DNA of 34,906 nucleotides from an uncultured Eubacteriales bacterium (GCA_902786815.1 CADADV010000022.1:1-34906); one strand, 5' to 3'; shown: positions 15,097 to 23,085, numbered from the stretch's first letter. Made by a program: numbers and translations. The notes: generated by a model not told the origin, from the letters alone.

Positions 15097-16476
15097 CTAT
15101 CTATCGTATGGCATGCGGCGTACGCAGCCGATCAGCATAACCAACAATGAAATCAGAATCGATGACGCTACGCCGGCAAGCTGGCTCATCCGCATCCCTC
15201 CGGGAATGGCCATCCAGATGATCAGACCGCCGATGATGCCGGCGATGGTCGAAACTGCCGGCAGCTTTCCGAAATTGCGCTGGGAGAGACAGCCGAACAC
15301 CAGCGGAACACACGGCGCCGCGAAGAAGATGGCGCAGAACACATCGATTGTAAGCAGGCTGATGTTCTCAAGAGCAATGGTCATGGATGCGCAGGAAAGC
15401 CCGATCGCCACGATCATGATGCGCCCGAAGACGATCTTTTCACGATCTGAACCATCTTCTTTCACAATTGTACCATACAGATCGATCGAAAAAATTCCCA
15501 TCATTCCAATCATAAAGTGCGCTATGGTACTGATTCCGATCACGATAATGATAAGACTGAACACGACCTTTGCAGGACCGCGAAACAGATCCGTCACCTC
15601 ACTTCCCGATGATACGGCAGCGTATCCCATGTAGATGGATGCCGCCAGCGTAATGATTCCCCAGATAAGAATTCCGCCGAGCAGATAGGACCATCTCATC
15701 TGCTTCATGTCCCGTGCCAGATACGCCTTCAGATAATAGGCCGGATCGAAGGCAATCTGACCGAACGCAATGATAATCGCCAGAATGAAATACTGTACTG
15801 CCGATACGGTGATTCTCCCGGCCAGTCCTGAGCCGGAAGCCGTCATCTCGTGCAGCTTCACCGGAACAATGTCCGTCCCGGCAAATACACAAATTGCCCC
15901 TAGCAGGAATCCTGCCAGGATGATCATGGTTCCCAGTTTCTCCTCTACCAGCACGGATTTCATCCCGCCGACCAATACAAATCCTGTTGCTACAATGACG
16001 CTGAAGAAAGAGATGATCCTGAATGAACTCCCGAAGAATGTTTCCAGCACCATGGCAATTCCCACTCCCTGTTCAATCAGAACATATGCGGGAACAATAA
16101 CCGCAAACAGATAAAACCAGAGCTTCGTTCTCCTGCCGTAACGCACCTGCATAAACTCAAGCCATGTCGCTGCTCTGGGATAATTTCTGCGCAGAAAAGC
16201 CAGGATTCCAATCAATCCCGCAAAGGCAATACAGGCTCCAAAGACATATGTTACGGGACCCCATATGCCATAGAGCGCATAGGTTTCCGCAGAACCAAAG
16301 ACAGACGTCGTCCACATCCACGCAGCAAAAACACTGCACGTCAGTCCCAGAGAACCTACCGATCCTCCGCCGAAGATCATGCTTTCGATACTGTGCGCTT
16401 CAATATCCTTGCGCAGCACAATATAAATAATGACCAAGACCAGAATGCATCCTGCGAAAATAACATATCCTGTCAT
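15097..16476 (-). CDS. Sodium:solute symporter (SSS family)
   Basis: This 459-residue integral membrane protein has about 12-13 hydrophobic segments. It starts MTGYVIFAGCILVLVIIYIV. The region GSLGLTCSVFAAWMWTTSVF and the block FGQIAFDPAYYLKAYLARDM are typical of the SSS core. It would import an amino acid, amine or organic acid with Na+. The start has GAGAGGTGAACGG upstream, with a plausible promoter at 16506-16533 behind the terminator of the APC gene. Its closest functional link is the D-cysteine-desulfhydrase-type gene immediately downstream. The exact substrate is unknown. Confidence 0.88.
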   Translation of the reverse strand: MTGYVIFAGCILVLVIIYIVLRKDIEAHSIESMIFGGGSVGSLGLTCSVFAAWMWTTSVFGSAETYALYGIWGPVTYVFGACIAFAGLIGILAFLRRNYPRAATWLEFMQVRYGRRTKLWFYLFAVIVPAYVLIEQGVGIAMVLETFFGSSFRIISFFSVIVATGFVLVGGMKSVLVEEKLGTMIILAGFLLGAICVFAGTDIVPVKLHEMTASGSGLAGRITVSAVQYFILAIIIAFGQIAFDPAYYLKAYLARDMKQMRWSYLLGGILIWGIITLAASIYMGYAAVSSGSEVTDLFRGPAKVVFSLIIIVIGISTIAHFMIGMMGIFSIDLYGTIVKEDGSDREKIVFGRIMIVAIGLSCASMTIALENISLLTIDVFCAIFFAAPCVPLVFGCLSQRNFGKLPAVSTIAGIIGGLIIWMAIPGGMRMSQLAGVASSILISLLVMLIGCVRRMPYDR

Positions 16477-16505
16477 ATGATCCGTTCACCTCTCGTCTTT
16501 ACTAT

Positions 16506-16533
16506 ATCATACTGACGTCGGGTGATACACCAA
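16506..16533 (-). promoter_or_regulatory. Putative promoter of symporter-PLP enzyme transcript
   Basis: The minus strand has TTGGTG (16528-16533), a 16-base spacer and TATGAT (16506-16511), 29 bases before the symporter start and just after an upstream terminator. The -35 box is weak. Confidence 0.5.
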
Positions 16534-16544
16534 AGAATACACAG

Positions 16545-16585
16545 TAAAAAAAAGACTGCCGCGCCTTTGATTTGCGCAGCAGTCT
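16545..16585 (-). terminator. Terminator after the amidase-permease transcript
   Basis: On the minus strand AGACTGCTGCGC pairs with GCGCGGCAGTCT around a short loop and is followed by eight T residues. It closes the nitrilase-APC transcript. Confidence 0.9.
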
Positions 16586-16602
16586 CATGACTCTCGGAAT
16601 AA

Positions 16603-17931
16603 TTACGCGTCAATTCCAAGTTCAGGCGGCTCTTGTTTGAGGCCTCTGGTAAGAATCAGCACATAGATAATTCCCAGAACGACCCAGATGCAACCCAGTA
16701 TGATGGCCACTTTATCAAGGCTGATCAGCAGATACAGGCAGAAGAGCGCGCCGACGATCGGCAGGATCAGATAGAGGAAGATGCCTTTGCCTGAGCGTTC
16801 CTTCTGTTTCACGTAATACTGGCATATTACGGAAATGTTGACGAAAATGAACGCGACCAACCCGCCGAAGCTGATATACGCTGTTGCAGATGTAACGTCA
16901 AGGAAAATCGCGAACAGTGCGATAATTCCTGTCAGGCAAATCGCGTTCACCGGTGTTCTGCGGGTCTTGTGCAGTCTGCCGAACAGTTTCTTAGGCATGA
17001 CGCCGTCACGGGCCATCGCGTAGAGCAGTCTGGCGCCGGACGCCTGTGCAGCAAGTCCTGCCGCGAATTGACCTGCGATCAGACCGATCAGGAAGATTCC
17101 GCCGAATACGGAAGGCGCGACCTGACGTGCGATTTCATAAGCGGCACTGTCCGGGTTCGCATATTCGAAGGACGGATGTGCAAGGTGTGTGAAGTACGTT
17201 ACAATGACGAAGATCGCGCCGCAGACGATCAGCGTCAGAATGATGGATCTCGGAATGTTCTTGGTTGGGTCGATGGCATCTTCGGTAAAGGTTGTCAGCG
17301 CATCGAATCCCAGGAAGCAATAACATGCTGCCGCTGCACCGGCTACAATGAACGGGAATTCAATATTCGAATTATAGAATGGTGAGAAATCCGCCAGGGT
17401 GCCCGCACCGCCTCCTTCTGTCACATACTTGATGCTGAATGCCAGAAATGCAATGATGATCGCTACCTGAATCGCTACCAGAACAAAGTTGACAACGGTA
17501 CCGACTTCCACACCGATGATGTTGATCCCTGATGTGATGACGATAAAGAGAATCAGCCACAGCCAGGACGGAACAGCCGGAACGGCGTCTCCCAGGTACT
17601 GCGCGCCGATCAGCCAGATGGCCATCGGGAAGAATACGTAACCCAGAAGTACGATCCATCCTGCCAGCACGCCCAGCTTGGAGTTGATCGCTTTACGTGA
17701 GTATGTGTAGGTTGATCCGGCAGTTGGATAAGCCTTTGCCATATGCCCATAACTCATAGCTGTGAACAGCATGGCGATAGTTGCGAATAATACTGAACCT
17801 GTTTCAACGCCATGGGAGGCCGTTGAAATAACACCATAAATGGTGTAGGCGATCATCGGGGTCAGGAACGCGACGCCGAAGATGACCAGATGGCTCAGTT
17901 TCATGGTTCTTTTTAATGTGTTGTTTTCCAT
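16603..17931 (-). CDS. APC-superfamily amino acid/polyamine permease
   Basis: This 442-residue transporter has 12 predicted membrane segments. LSHLVIFGVAFLTPMIAYTI and AKAYPTAGSTYTYSRKAIN (the G-S-x-Y motif after TM2) are classical APC features. FLGFDALTTFTEDAIDPTKN is the TM6-7 loop signature. The profile resembles YgjI/PuuP-type putative amino-acid or putrescine permeases. It lies 45 bases downstream of the amidase gene and shares its terminator, suggesting it imports or exports a substrate or product of that amidase. Confidence 0.9.
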   Translation of the reverse strand: MENNTLKRTMKLSHLVIFGVAFLTPMIAYTIYGVISTASHGVETGSVLFATIAMLFTAMSYGHMAKAYPTAGSTYTYSRKAINSKLGVLAGWIVLLGYVFFPMAIWLIGAQYLGDAVPAVPSWLWLILFIVITSGINIIGVEVGTVVNFVLVAIQVAIIIAFLAFSIKYVTEGGGAGTLADFSPFYNSNIEFPFIVAGAAAACYCFLGFDALTTFTEDAIDPTKNIPRSIILTLIVCGAIFVIVTYFTHLAHPSFEYANPDSAAYEIARQVAPSVFGGIFLIGLIAGQFAAGLAAQASGARLLYAMARDGVMPKKLFGRLHKTRRTPVNAICLTGIIALFAIFLDVTSATAYISFGGLVAFIFVNISVICQYYVKQKERSGKGIFLYLILPIVGALFCLYLLISLDKVAIILGCIWVVLGIIYVLILTRGLKQEPPELGIDA

Positions 17932-17976
17932 TTGAAACTTCTCCTCTTTCTTGGAAGATAACGGACAGATGAATGA

Positions 17977-18870
17977 TTACAGGAACTTCTTGTAGATTTC
18001 CGGTCTGTAGTCAGGAACGCCTGTGATTTCCTTATCGACAAACAGACGTCTTTCGGCCAAAGAAAGATCAATGGTTGCCATCATCAGTTCAGCCTGATTG
18101 CCTTCCGGGCCGCCTGCGTAGTAATGCAGCATAGTCTCGTAGAACGGGGTAATCTTCGGACCCATGATGCTGCTGCCGCCGCCGAAATAGCACTCTGTAT
18201 CCATGCCGGTCAGGTTGGCTGTAGCAATGTAGATCGTGTTGCAGATCACGCCGTATTCCAGGGTTTTGCCGAAAGTCTGGCAGAATGCATCGCGGCTCCC
18301 GTCAAACGGGATCTCCTCGATGAATGCTGTCGGGTTCAGCACAAGACGGCATCCTTTCGCGCAATAGTGTCTCTGCAGTTCCGGGAACTGATAAGTATCG
18401 AAGCAGATACTGATGCCAACAGGTCCCCAGGGCGTGTCGAACATGAACGGCGTCTCACCCTTCTCACACCATACGCTCTCTGTTTCGAACGGGTGCATCT
18501 TCTGATAGGAATCTATGACGCCATCAGGTCCGATTGCGATTGCAGAGTTGTAGAGCGTTGCGTCCGGCTTGTCTTCTTTCTTTTCGGCCATTCCGAAAAC
18601 AACATAGATCCCGTATTTCTTCGCGATCTCAGCAACTGCCTGCGCTGATGGACCATCCTTGAACTCAGCCGTCTGGATTTTCTCCTCTTGCGGAATGTTC
18701 GTGTCGACATAGTAATCGTACCCATACAGACAGAGTTCCGGCAGCAGCACCAGATCCGCGCCGCGTTTCGCCGCCGCTTCCGCGTACCCACAGATTCTGG
18801 ACAAGTTGCTTTCCTTGTTGCATGCGTCGACTTTGAAGTTGACAACAGCAACTGTCATAATGTCCTTCAT
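17977..18870 (-). CDS. Carbon-nitrogen hydrolase (nitrilase superfamily amidase)
   Basis: This 297-residue cytosolic enzyme hydrolyses a non-peptide C-N bond (amide, nitrile or carbamoyl). The Glu-Lys-Cys triad is complete: Glu45 in VLLPELCLYG, Lys124 in SYQKMHPFE and Cys156 in VGISICFDTYQFPE. The length and the FGMAEKK and RDAFCQTFGK segments fit amidase or N-carbamoyl-amine branches rather than true nitrilases, but I cannot fix the substrate. GGAGGAGGTAGTT precedes the start. The promoter at 18927-18955 is followed by three 10-bp direct repeats, so transcription is probably regulated. The APC permease follows. Confidence 0.9.
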   Translation of the reverse strand: MKDIMTVAVVNFKVDACNKESNLSRICGYAEAAAKRGADLVLLPELCLYGYDYYVDTNIPQEEKIQTAEFKDGPSAQAVAEIAKKYGIYVVFGMAEKKEDKPDATLYNSAIAIGPDGVIDSYQKMHPFETESVWCEKGETPFMFDTPWGPVGISICFDTYQFPELQRHYCAKGCRLVLNPTAFIEEIPFDGSRDAFCQTFGKTLEYGVICNTIYIATANLTGMDTECYFGGGSSIMGPKITPFYETMLHYYAGGPEGNQAELMMATIDLSLAERRLFVDKEITGVPDYRPEIYKKFL

Positions 18871-18900
18871 AACTACCTCCTCCGTAAAAACAAGTTATTT

Positions 18901-18930
18901 ATTGTACATTATTGTAAACTACTGTAAGTT
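18901..18930 (-). repeat. Three 10-bp direct repeats, probable operator
   Basis: On the plus strand the repeats are ATTGTACATT, ATTGTAAACT and ACTGTAAGTT with no gaps. They lie from the -10 box into the start of the transcript of the amidase gene. The core resembles the GTACAAT palindrome in the HTH-gene promoter at 20584-20599. Confidence 0.6.
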
Positions 18931-18955
18931 TAAGATAATGGGGTTGTTTTGTCAA
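18927..18955 (-). promoter_or_regulatory. Promoter of amidase-permease transcript
   Basis: The minus strand has a perfect TTGACA (18950-18955), a 17-base spacer and TAAACT (18927-18932). The -10 box overlaps the first of the direct repeats, as expected for repression. Confidence 0.7.
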
Positions 18956-18960
18956 GACTA

Positions 18961-20367
18961 TTATGATTCTTGCGGAACGACGCTGCGTTTCAAAGGGATC
19001 AAGCTGATGAAGAGATTCAGAATACAGCAGGCACAAATATACGGCGCTTCAACGGGAATGATACCGAAGATCATCAGCAGGACGCATACAACGCCTGCAA
19101 CCATCCCAGCGAGAATGCTGTCCGTCGAGGGTTTCCGTCTGCACCATCCCAGAAAATACCCGGGTAGAAGGATGATAGAAGTCATTCCGATGCCTGTCAG
19201 CCAGAGTGACAGAATGTCATAGATATTGATGGCAAAGGTAAAGGCAACGGAACCTGTCACGACAACAAAGATGCGCGTGAAGAAAATCATTTCCCTGTCG
19301 GATGCATTCGGGATGATGAATTTCTTGATGATATCTTCGGAAACCATGATTCCCGAAGCCAGCAGAAATGAATCTGCCGAAGACATGATGGCAGCGATCA
19401 GACCTACCATGATAATGATGGTCAGGATGGAACCGCCCCGCGCGAACAGGAACGTATAAAGGACAGACTGTGAATCCTCCACTCCGCCCGATATGACTCT
19501 CTGGAACACGCCAAGATAGGAGATCAGCACAAGACTGATGAGCGTGATGATGAGCGGAAGCATAAACCCCCACTTCGCAGTGCGGCTGCCTTTGCTTGCG
19601 TAGATTCTTTCCCAGTTCGTCTGATCATTCATCAGGAAGAACAGCCCGAAGGCAGCAACATACATGACGATTTCATACCATCTCATATTTGTGTAAAAAA
19701 GGCTCAGACTGTCCATTCCCTCTTCTGCCAGATAAAACTGTTCCACGCTGCTGAGACCTCCTGCCGCGTACAATGTGACAACGATCAGAGCAATAATACT
19801 GAACGTCTGAAGTATGCCCTGGAACACATCGGTCAAAGCGACGCCCCAGAGCCCGCTGAGCACTGTATATGTGATGATAACGATGAAGATGATCATCAGG
19901 GCAAGGCTTCTGCCGATACCGAAGGTGATCGTGATCAGATATGACAAGGCGCTGAACTGCATGGCGATCATCGTAACATTTCTCACGAGAAGCGCGCCTG
20001 CAGCCGGTATCCTGACAATTCCATGATGTCCTGGATAGTTGGCCGAAAAAAATTCCGTGATGCTTCTGTACTTCTTATCCCTGATCTTCTCTATCAGGAA
20101 AAAAGCAAAGAAAAGCTCCACGATACAGGACATCGCCATGATCCAGTACTGACTCGCCCCAAAATCATGGCTTCTGCCGACAAGCCCGATGATGGTTCCT
20201 CCCCCGATCCATGTTCCAAGATAGGTAAAGAAAACGAAACCGATACTCAGGGATCTTCCGCAGTAGCTGTAGTCCTCAAAAGAAGTCAGTGCCTTCCGGA
20301 TCAGAAAGGCACTTAACACAAACAATACTATTAAATATACTCCTCCAATGATGAGCGCATTAGTCAT
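18961..20367 (-). CDS. Sodium:solute symporter (SSS family)
   Basis: This 468-residue membrane protein has about 13 hydrophobic segments. It starts MTNALIIGGVYLIVLFVLSA. Core SSS features are TYLGTWIGGGTIIGLVGRSH, SGLWGVALTDVFQG and IMSSADSFLLASGIMVSEDI. ATG at 20365-20367 with AGGT upstream is preferred over an in-frame TTG at 20376. Its start overlaps the stop of the small HTH gene by 8 bases, so the pair is translationally coupled. It is clearly different from the second SSS gene at 15097. The substrate is unknown, but the neighbouring amidase and permease suggest a nitrogen compound. Confidence 0.9.
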   Translation of the reverse strand: MTNALIIGGVYLIVLFVLSAFLIRKALTSFEDYSYCGRSLSIGFVFFTYLGTWIGGGTIIGLVGRSHDFGASQYWIMAMSCIVELFFAFFLIEKIRDKKYRSITEFFSANYPGHHGIVRIPAAGALLVRNVTMIAMQFSALSYLITITFGIGRSLALMIIFIVIITYTVLSGLWGVALTDVFQGILQTFSIIALIVVTLYAAGGLSSVEQFYLAEEGMDSLSLFYTNMRWYEIVMYVAAFGLFFLMNDQTNWERIYASKGSRTAKWGFMLPLIITLISLVLISYLGVFQRVISGGVEDSQSVLYTFLFARGGSILTIIIMVGLIAAIMSSADSFLLASGIMVSEDIIKKFIIPNASDREMIFFTRIFVVVTGSVAFTFAINIYDILSLWLTGIGMTSIILLPGYFLGWCRRKPSTDSILAGMVAGVVCVLLMIFGIIPVEAPYICACCILNLFISLIPLKRSVVPQES

Positions 20368-20548
20368 TTTTTTCAACCTGACGGTTACTTCTAACCCAGT
20401 CGATTACGTCATCCTGATCGAAGCGGATGTTCTTACCGAGTTTGATAAACGGAAGTCCTTGCTTCTTCAAGTTGTATATCGTTGTTCTAGTCACTTGGAG
20501 CATCTCGGCGACATCTTCTACCGTAAGGAACTTCATATCTCCAGCCAT
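20360..20548 (-). CDS. Small HTH (excisionase/MerR-type) DNA-binding protein
   Basis: This 62-residue protein is almost entirely a helix-turn-helix 17 domain. MKFLTVEDVAEMLQVTRTTI, YNLKKQGLPFIKLGKNIRFD and DVIDWVRSNRQ form the HTH and wing of excisionase-like regulators. In this position, coupled to a transporter, it is more likely a local regulator than an excisionase; no integrase is nearby. AAGGAG precedes the start at 10-base spacing. Its own promoter carries a palindrome overlapping the -10 box, consistent with autorepression (inference). Confidence 0.85.
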   Translation of the reverse strand: MAGDMKFLTVEDVAEMLQVTRTTIYNLKKQGLPFIKLGKNIRFDQDDVIDWVRSNRQVEKND

Positions 20549-20583
20549 TTCACCATATCTCCTTTCAATTAATGTATTTTAAC

Positions 20584-20619
20584 GTATACAATTGTACACC
20601 ACGTTTTTTATCGAATCAA
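20584..20619 (-). promoter_or_regulatory. HTH-symporter promoter with overlapping palindromic operator
   Basis: The minus strand has TTGATT (20614-20619), a 17-base spacer and TACAAT (20591-20596). The -10 box lies inside the palindrome GTATACAATTGTACAC (20584-20599), in which 7 of 8 arm positions match. This is a typical repressor-site arrangement. Confidence 0.7.
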
Positions 20620-20627
20620 GTATGGTT

Positions 20628-20660
20628 TAAAAAAAGAACTGCTGCATCTACAGCAGTTCT
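20628..20660 (-). terminator. Terminator of hsp20
   Basis: On the minus strand a perfect 10-bp stem AGAACTGCTG/CAGCAGTTCT with loop TAGATG is followed by seven T residues. It begins 20 bases after the hsp20 stop. Confidence 0.95.
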
Positions 20661-20679
20661 CATCGTTCAATTCTCCGGC

Positions 20680-21135
20680 TTACCCTTCGATCGCGATGAC
20701 CTTCTTTTCAGGCGGCTTCGGCGCGTCTTTCTTCGGTACGGACAGTTTCAGAACGCCGTCCTCGAAGCGGGCCTTGATGTCTTCTTCTGTGATGTATTCG
20801 CCAACATAGAAGCTTCTCTGCATTGCGCCCATGTAACGTTCCTGACGGATGACCTTGCCTTCTTCGTTCTTCTCTTCTTCGTTTACGTTTCTGGATGTGC
20901 TGACGGTCAGGTTGCCGTTGTCCAGTTCCAGACTGATTTCTTCCTTCTTGAAGCCAGGCAGGTCGATGTTCACTTCGTAGTGGTCTTCATGCTCCAGCAC
21001 GTCGGTCTTCATGATTGCCGGTGACTGCTTACCGTAGAGTTTTCTCTCGGCGTTGCCGGCCGGTACGAATCTCGGGAAATCGAGGTTCATCAGATCGTCA
21101 AACAGGTTGTCGTTAAAAATACTTGGATATAACAT
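20680..21135 (-). CDS. hsp20: Hsp20/alpha-crystallin small heat-shock protein
   Basis: This 151-residue cytosolic holdase prevents aggregation of unfolded proteins. The start MLYPSIFNDNLFDDLMNLDF has a GGGGGAAG site and is preferred over the longer open frame, which would include the promoter. The alpha-crystallin domain spans about residues 42-140, with VNIDLPGFKKEEISLELDNG, MGAMQRSFYVGEYITEEDIK and ARFEDGVLKLSVPKK, followed by a short tail ending VIAIEG. Expression is controlled by a CIRCE element at 21237-21263 that overlaps the -35 box, so HrcA repression is likely. Confidence 0.96.
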   Translation of the reverse strand: MLYPSIFNDNLFDDLMNLDFPRFVPAGNAERKLYGKQSPAIMKTDVLEHEDHYEVNIDLPGFKKEEISLELDNGNLTVSTSRNVNEEEKNEEGKVIRQERYMGAMQRSFYVGEYITEEDIKARFEDGVLKLSVPKKDAPKPPEKKVIAIEG

Positions 21136-21220
21136 TTTTCTTCCCCCTTTACAGTATATTCTGTCGATATGTTCTTCTGAGCAATAGAACGGTTTTTCTC
21201 TGTTCCCTTGTTCTGGACAT

Positions 21221-21249
21221 ATCATAGCACCGTTTGTTAGCACTGTCAA
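21221..21249 (-). promoter_or_regulatory. hsp20 promoter
   Basis: The minus strand has a perfect TTGACA (21244-21249), a 17-base spacer and TATGAT (21221-21226). The -35 box falls inside the CIRCE operator. Confidence 0.9.
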
Positions 21250-21263
21250 GAGGTGAGTGCTAA
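21237..21263. promoter_or_regulatory. CIRCE element (HrcA operator)
   Basis: The sequence is TTAGCACTG, nine bases, GAGTGCTAA. The consensus is TTAGCACTC-N9-GAGTGCTAA, so 17 of 18 arm bases match. It covers the -35 box of hsp20. CIRCE normally controls groESL and dnaK operons; use on hsp20 is less common. Confidence 0.93.
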
Positions 21264-21331
21264 AAATCGAACGAAAAATTACGGGAATCATTTGCATGCA
21301 AAATCATTCCCGCTCTTTAGTCCCTCAGTTT

Positions 21332-21487
21332 TTAGAAGAACACGGATGGGATCAGTGTGATCGCGACCGTGATGCAAAGCAGGATTACGATGATCCTGAC
21401 GAACCATACCTTCGCCGGGGAATAGTAGCTCGTGAATTCAAAACCCTTGTTCTTGCCGTTGTTCTTCGCGTATTTCTTACTGCTCAT
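21332..21487 (-). CDS. 51-residue putative membrane protein
   Basis: The ATG at 21485-21487 has AAAGGTG upstream at 7-base spacing and the frame ends in TAA at 21332-21334. The protein starts MSSKKYAKNNGKNKGFEFTS and has one C-terminal hydrophobic span of about 25 residues (VWFVRIIVILLCITVAITLI). It has a positively charged N-terminus, suggesting the N-terminus is cytoplasmic. It overlaps in antisense a spurious N-terminal extension of the DUF937 frame. No family is recognised. Confidence 0.65.
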   Translation of the reverse strand: MSSKKYAKNNGKNKGFEFTSYYSPAKVWFVRIIVILLCITVAITLIPSVFF

Positions 21488-21647
21488 AGTATCACCTTTC
21501 GTTTTCGTTTTCTTGATGCCGGACGTTCCGGCTTTTGTATTATACCATCTTCAGGCGTTTTATACGACAATTTTTGTCTTTTTGATTTATTGCTTTTGCG
21601 TTATAATAAATGCAAATATCACTCGCATAATGAGAAGGAGAATGAAT

Positions 21648-22217
21648 ATGAATTTACTTACTGTACTTTTATTATCACTTCTGAGCGGCAAATCACTTGG
21701 CGCGCTCTCCAATAACACAGGCGTAAACCAGATCGATCTGAAGAAACTGCTGATTCTGGCTCTGCCGCTGATCATCAAGTACATGACCAGCAATTCCCAG
21801 TCACAGTCAGGTCTGTCCTCACTCTTCGGCGCTCTGGGAGCACACCAGAACAGAGGCTCTGTTGAATCACAGATTGCAGATGCAGACGTTGAAGACGGCC
21901 AGAAAATCATCGGCCACATCCTGGGCGACGATCAGGATCAGGTTGTCGAAGAGCTTTCCAGAGAATCCGGTGTTGACGCAGGCGACGTCCTGAACGTACT
22001 CGGCACCATCGCTCCGTACATCATGAGCGGACTTTCCGCAGCTACAGAGAGCGCTCAGACACAGCAGCAGGCTCAGGCAGCCCCGGCTGGCGGTTTCGAT
22101 TTGGGCGGACTCATGTCCATGTTCGGTGCACAGCCGCAGCAGGAACCGGAACCAGCACCGGCTCCATCCGTTGACGGATCACAGCTCCTCAACGCACTGC
22201 TCTCCATGATGAAATAA
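21648..22217 (+). CDS. DUF937-family protein
   Basis: This is a 189-residue protein of unknown function. The open frame starts much earlier, but ATG at 21648-21650 is chosen because AAGGAG lies 7 bases upstream; the in-frame ATG at 21642 is too close to that site. Features are a hydrophobic N-terminus with GKSLGALSNNTG, two helical DUF937-like repeats (SSLFGALGAHQNRGSVESQI and DDQDQVVEELSRESG...IAPYIMSGLS), and a Gln/Pro/Ala-rich linker ending in SQLLNALLSMM. DUF937 proteins resemble YidB. The gene is followed by a strong terminator. Confidence 0.82.
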   Translation: MNLLTVLLLSLLSGKSLGALSNNTGVNQIDLKKLLILALPLIIKYMTSNSQSQSGLSSLFGALGAHQNRGSVESQIADADVEDGQKIIGHILGDDQDQVVEELSRESGVDAGDVLNVLGTIAPYIMSGLSAATESAQTQQQAQAAPAGGFDLGGLMSMFGAQPQQEPEPAPAPSVDGSQLLNALLSMMK

Positions 22218-22238
22218 ACTTCATGCAAAAGCAATAAC

Positions 22239-22270
22239 TAAGACCGCAGCTCCGGGCTGCGGTCTTTTCA
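22239..22270 (+). terminator. Terminator of the DUF937 gene
   Basis: The stem AAGACCGCAGC/GCTGCGGTCTT (loop TCCGG) is followed by TTCATT. The 11-bp stem is perfect. Confidence 0.9.
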
Positions 22271-22278
22271 TTGACCCG

Positions 22279-22313
22279 AAATGTGTCAAAGGGACGGTTC
22301 TTTTGACACATTT
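22279..22313. repeat. 12-bp perfect inverted repeat, AAATGTGTCAAA type
   Basis: AAATGTGTCAAA (22279-22290) and TTTGACACATTT (22302-22313) flank GGGACGGTTCT. The sequence matches a dispersed intergenic repeat that I recall from many Firmicutes genomes. It lies between convergent genes and has no T-run, so it is not a classical terminator. Confidence 0.8.
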
Positions 22314-22323
22314 TACTCTGCGT

Positions 22324-23037
22324 TTACTCTGCGATGACGACTTCCGGCTGGGCTGCTGTCGCGAGCGCTTTCGTCACTGTTCCGCCCAGTTCTGTTTCGA
22401 TCATGGATTTCAGCTCGTCCAGCGCGGCGTCAATGTTGGCTGCGCTGTCGGCGTCGTGCGCTTCGATGATCATGAAGGCGTTCACCGTATCCTCAGTCAG
22501 CATGGTGCGCTCCGCTTCCCGCCAGTTCCAGCACCGGCAGACTGCGCCGAAGTCGTCACGGTAGATGACCTCGCCCGGACTTGGCGGTTCGCTTTTGCCG
22601 CCTGCGCCGTAGGTCACGAAGTCTTCCCCGCCTTCTGCGATGGTCAGGCGCATGTCGCCCTCGAACTTATCGATGTCCTCTCCACCGATCGGCACGCCGT
22701 ACTTCAGGGAGATGCCATTGTAGATGTCCACCAGAGGGATGATCGTTCCGATCTGGTTGCCCTTGGCCACACGTTTGAGAAGCGCTTCGATGGAGCAGCG
22801 TGCGCCCTTCTTCGTTTTGAATTTATAGAATGCGTCCCGCCATCCTCTGATGACCGGGTTCGACGTAAACTCCGGGTTCTCCGTATACTGCTTTGAGATC
22901 TCTTCACACTCCCGCAGCCAGCTTACATATTTGTTTTCGTCTTTCTCATGGTTGTCGATGCCGTTGCATACCAGGATCCCGATCTGCGCCTGAGGGAACA
23001 GTTCCAGGAAATCCTGTTCCAGTCTGAATTTTTTCAT
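22324..23037 (-). CDS. B3/B4-domain (tRNA-binding-domain-like) protein
   Basis: This 237-residue protein resembles the free-standing B3/B4 domain of the phenylalanyl-tRNA synthetase beta subunit, found in proteins suspected of tRNA editing. Features are NPVIRGWRDAFYKFKTKKGA, SIEALLKRVAKGNQIGTIIP, LVDIYNGISLKYGVPIGGED and the later GEVIYRDDFGAVCRCWNWRE. The ATG at 23035-23037 has AGGAGG upstream; an earlier in-frame start would include the promoter region of the divergent gene. The deacylase function is known only for the family in general. Confidence 0.85.
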   Translation of the reverse strand: MKKFRLEQDFLELFPQAQIGILVCNGIDNHEKDENKYVSWLRECEEISKQYTENPEFTSNPVIRGWRDAFYKFKTKKGARCSIEALLKRVAKGNQIGTIIPLVDIYNGISLKYGVPIGGEDIDKFEGDMRLTIAEGGEDFVTYGAGGKSEPPSPGEVIYRDDFGAVCRCWNWREAERTMLTEDTVNAFMIIEAHDADSAANIDAALDELKSMIETELGGTVTKALATAAQPEVVIAE

Positions 23038-23085
23038 GCACGTCCTCCTTGTTTTTTTCTCATTATAGCATTGCCGGGATGCTTT

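Noticed and set aside
20360-20548. An excisionase of a mobile element.
   Set aside because: No integrase or attachment repeats lie nearby, and the gene is translationally coupled to a transporter, which fits a local regulator better.
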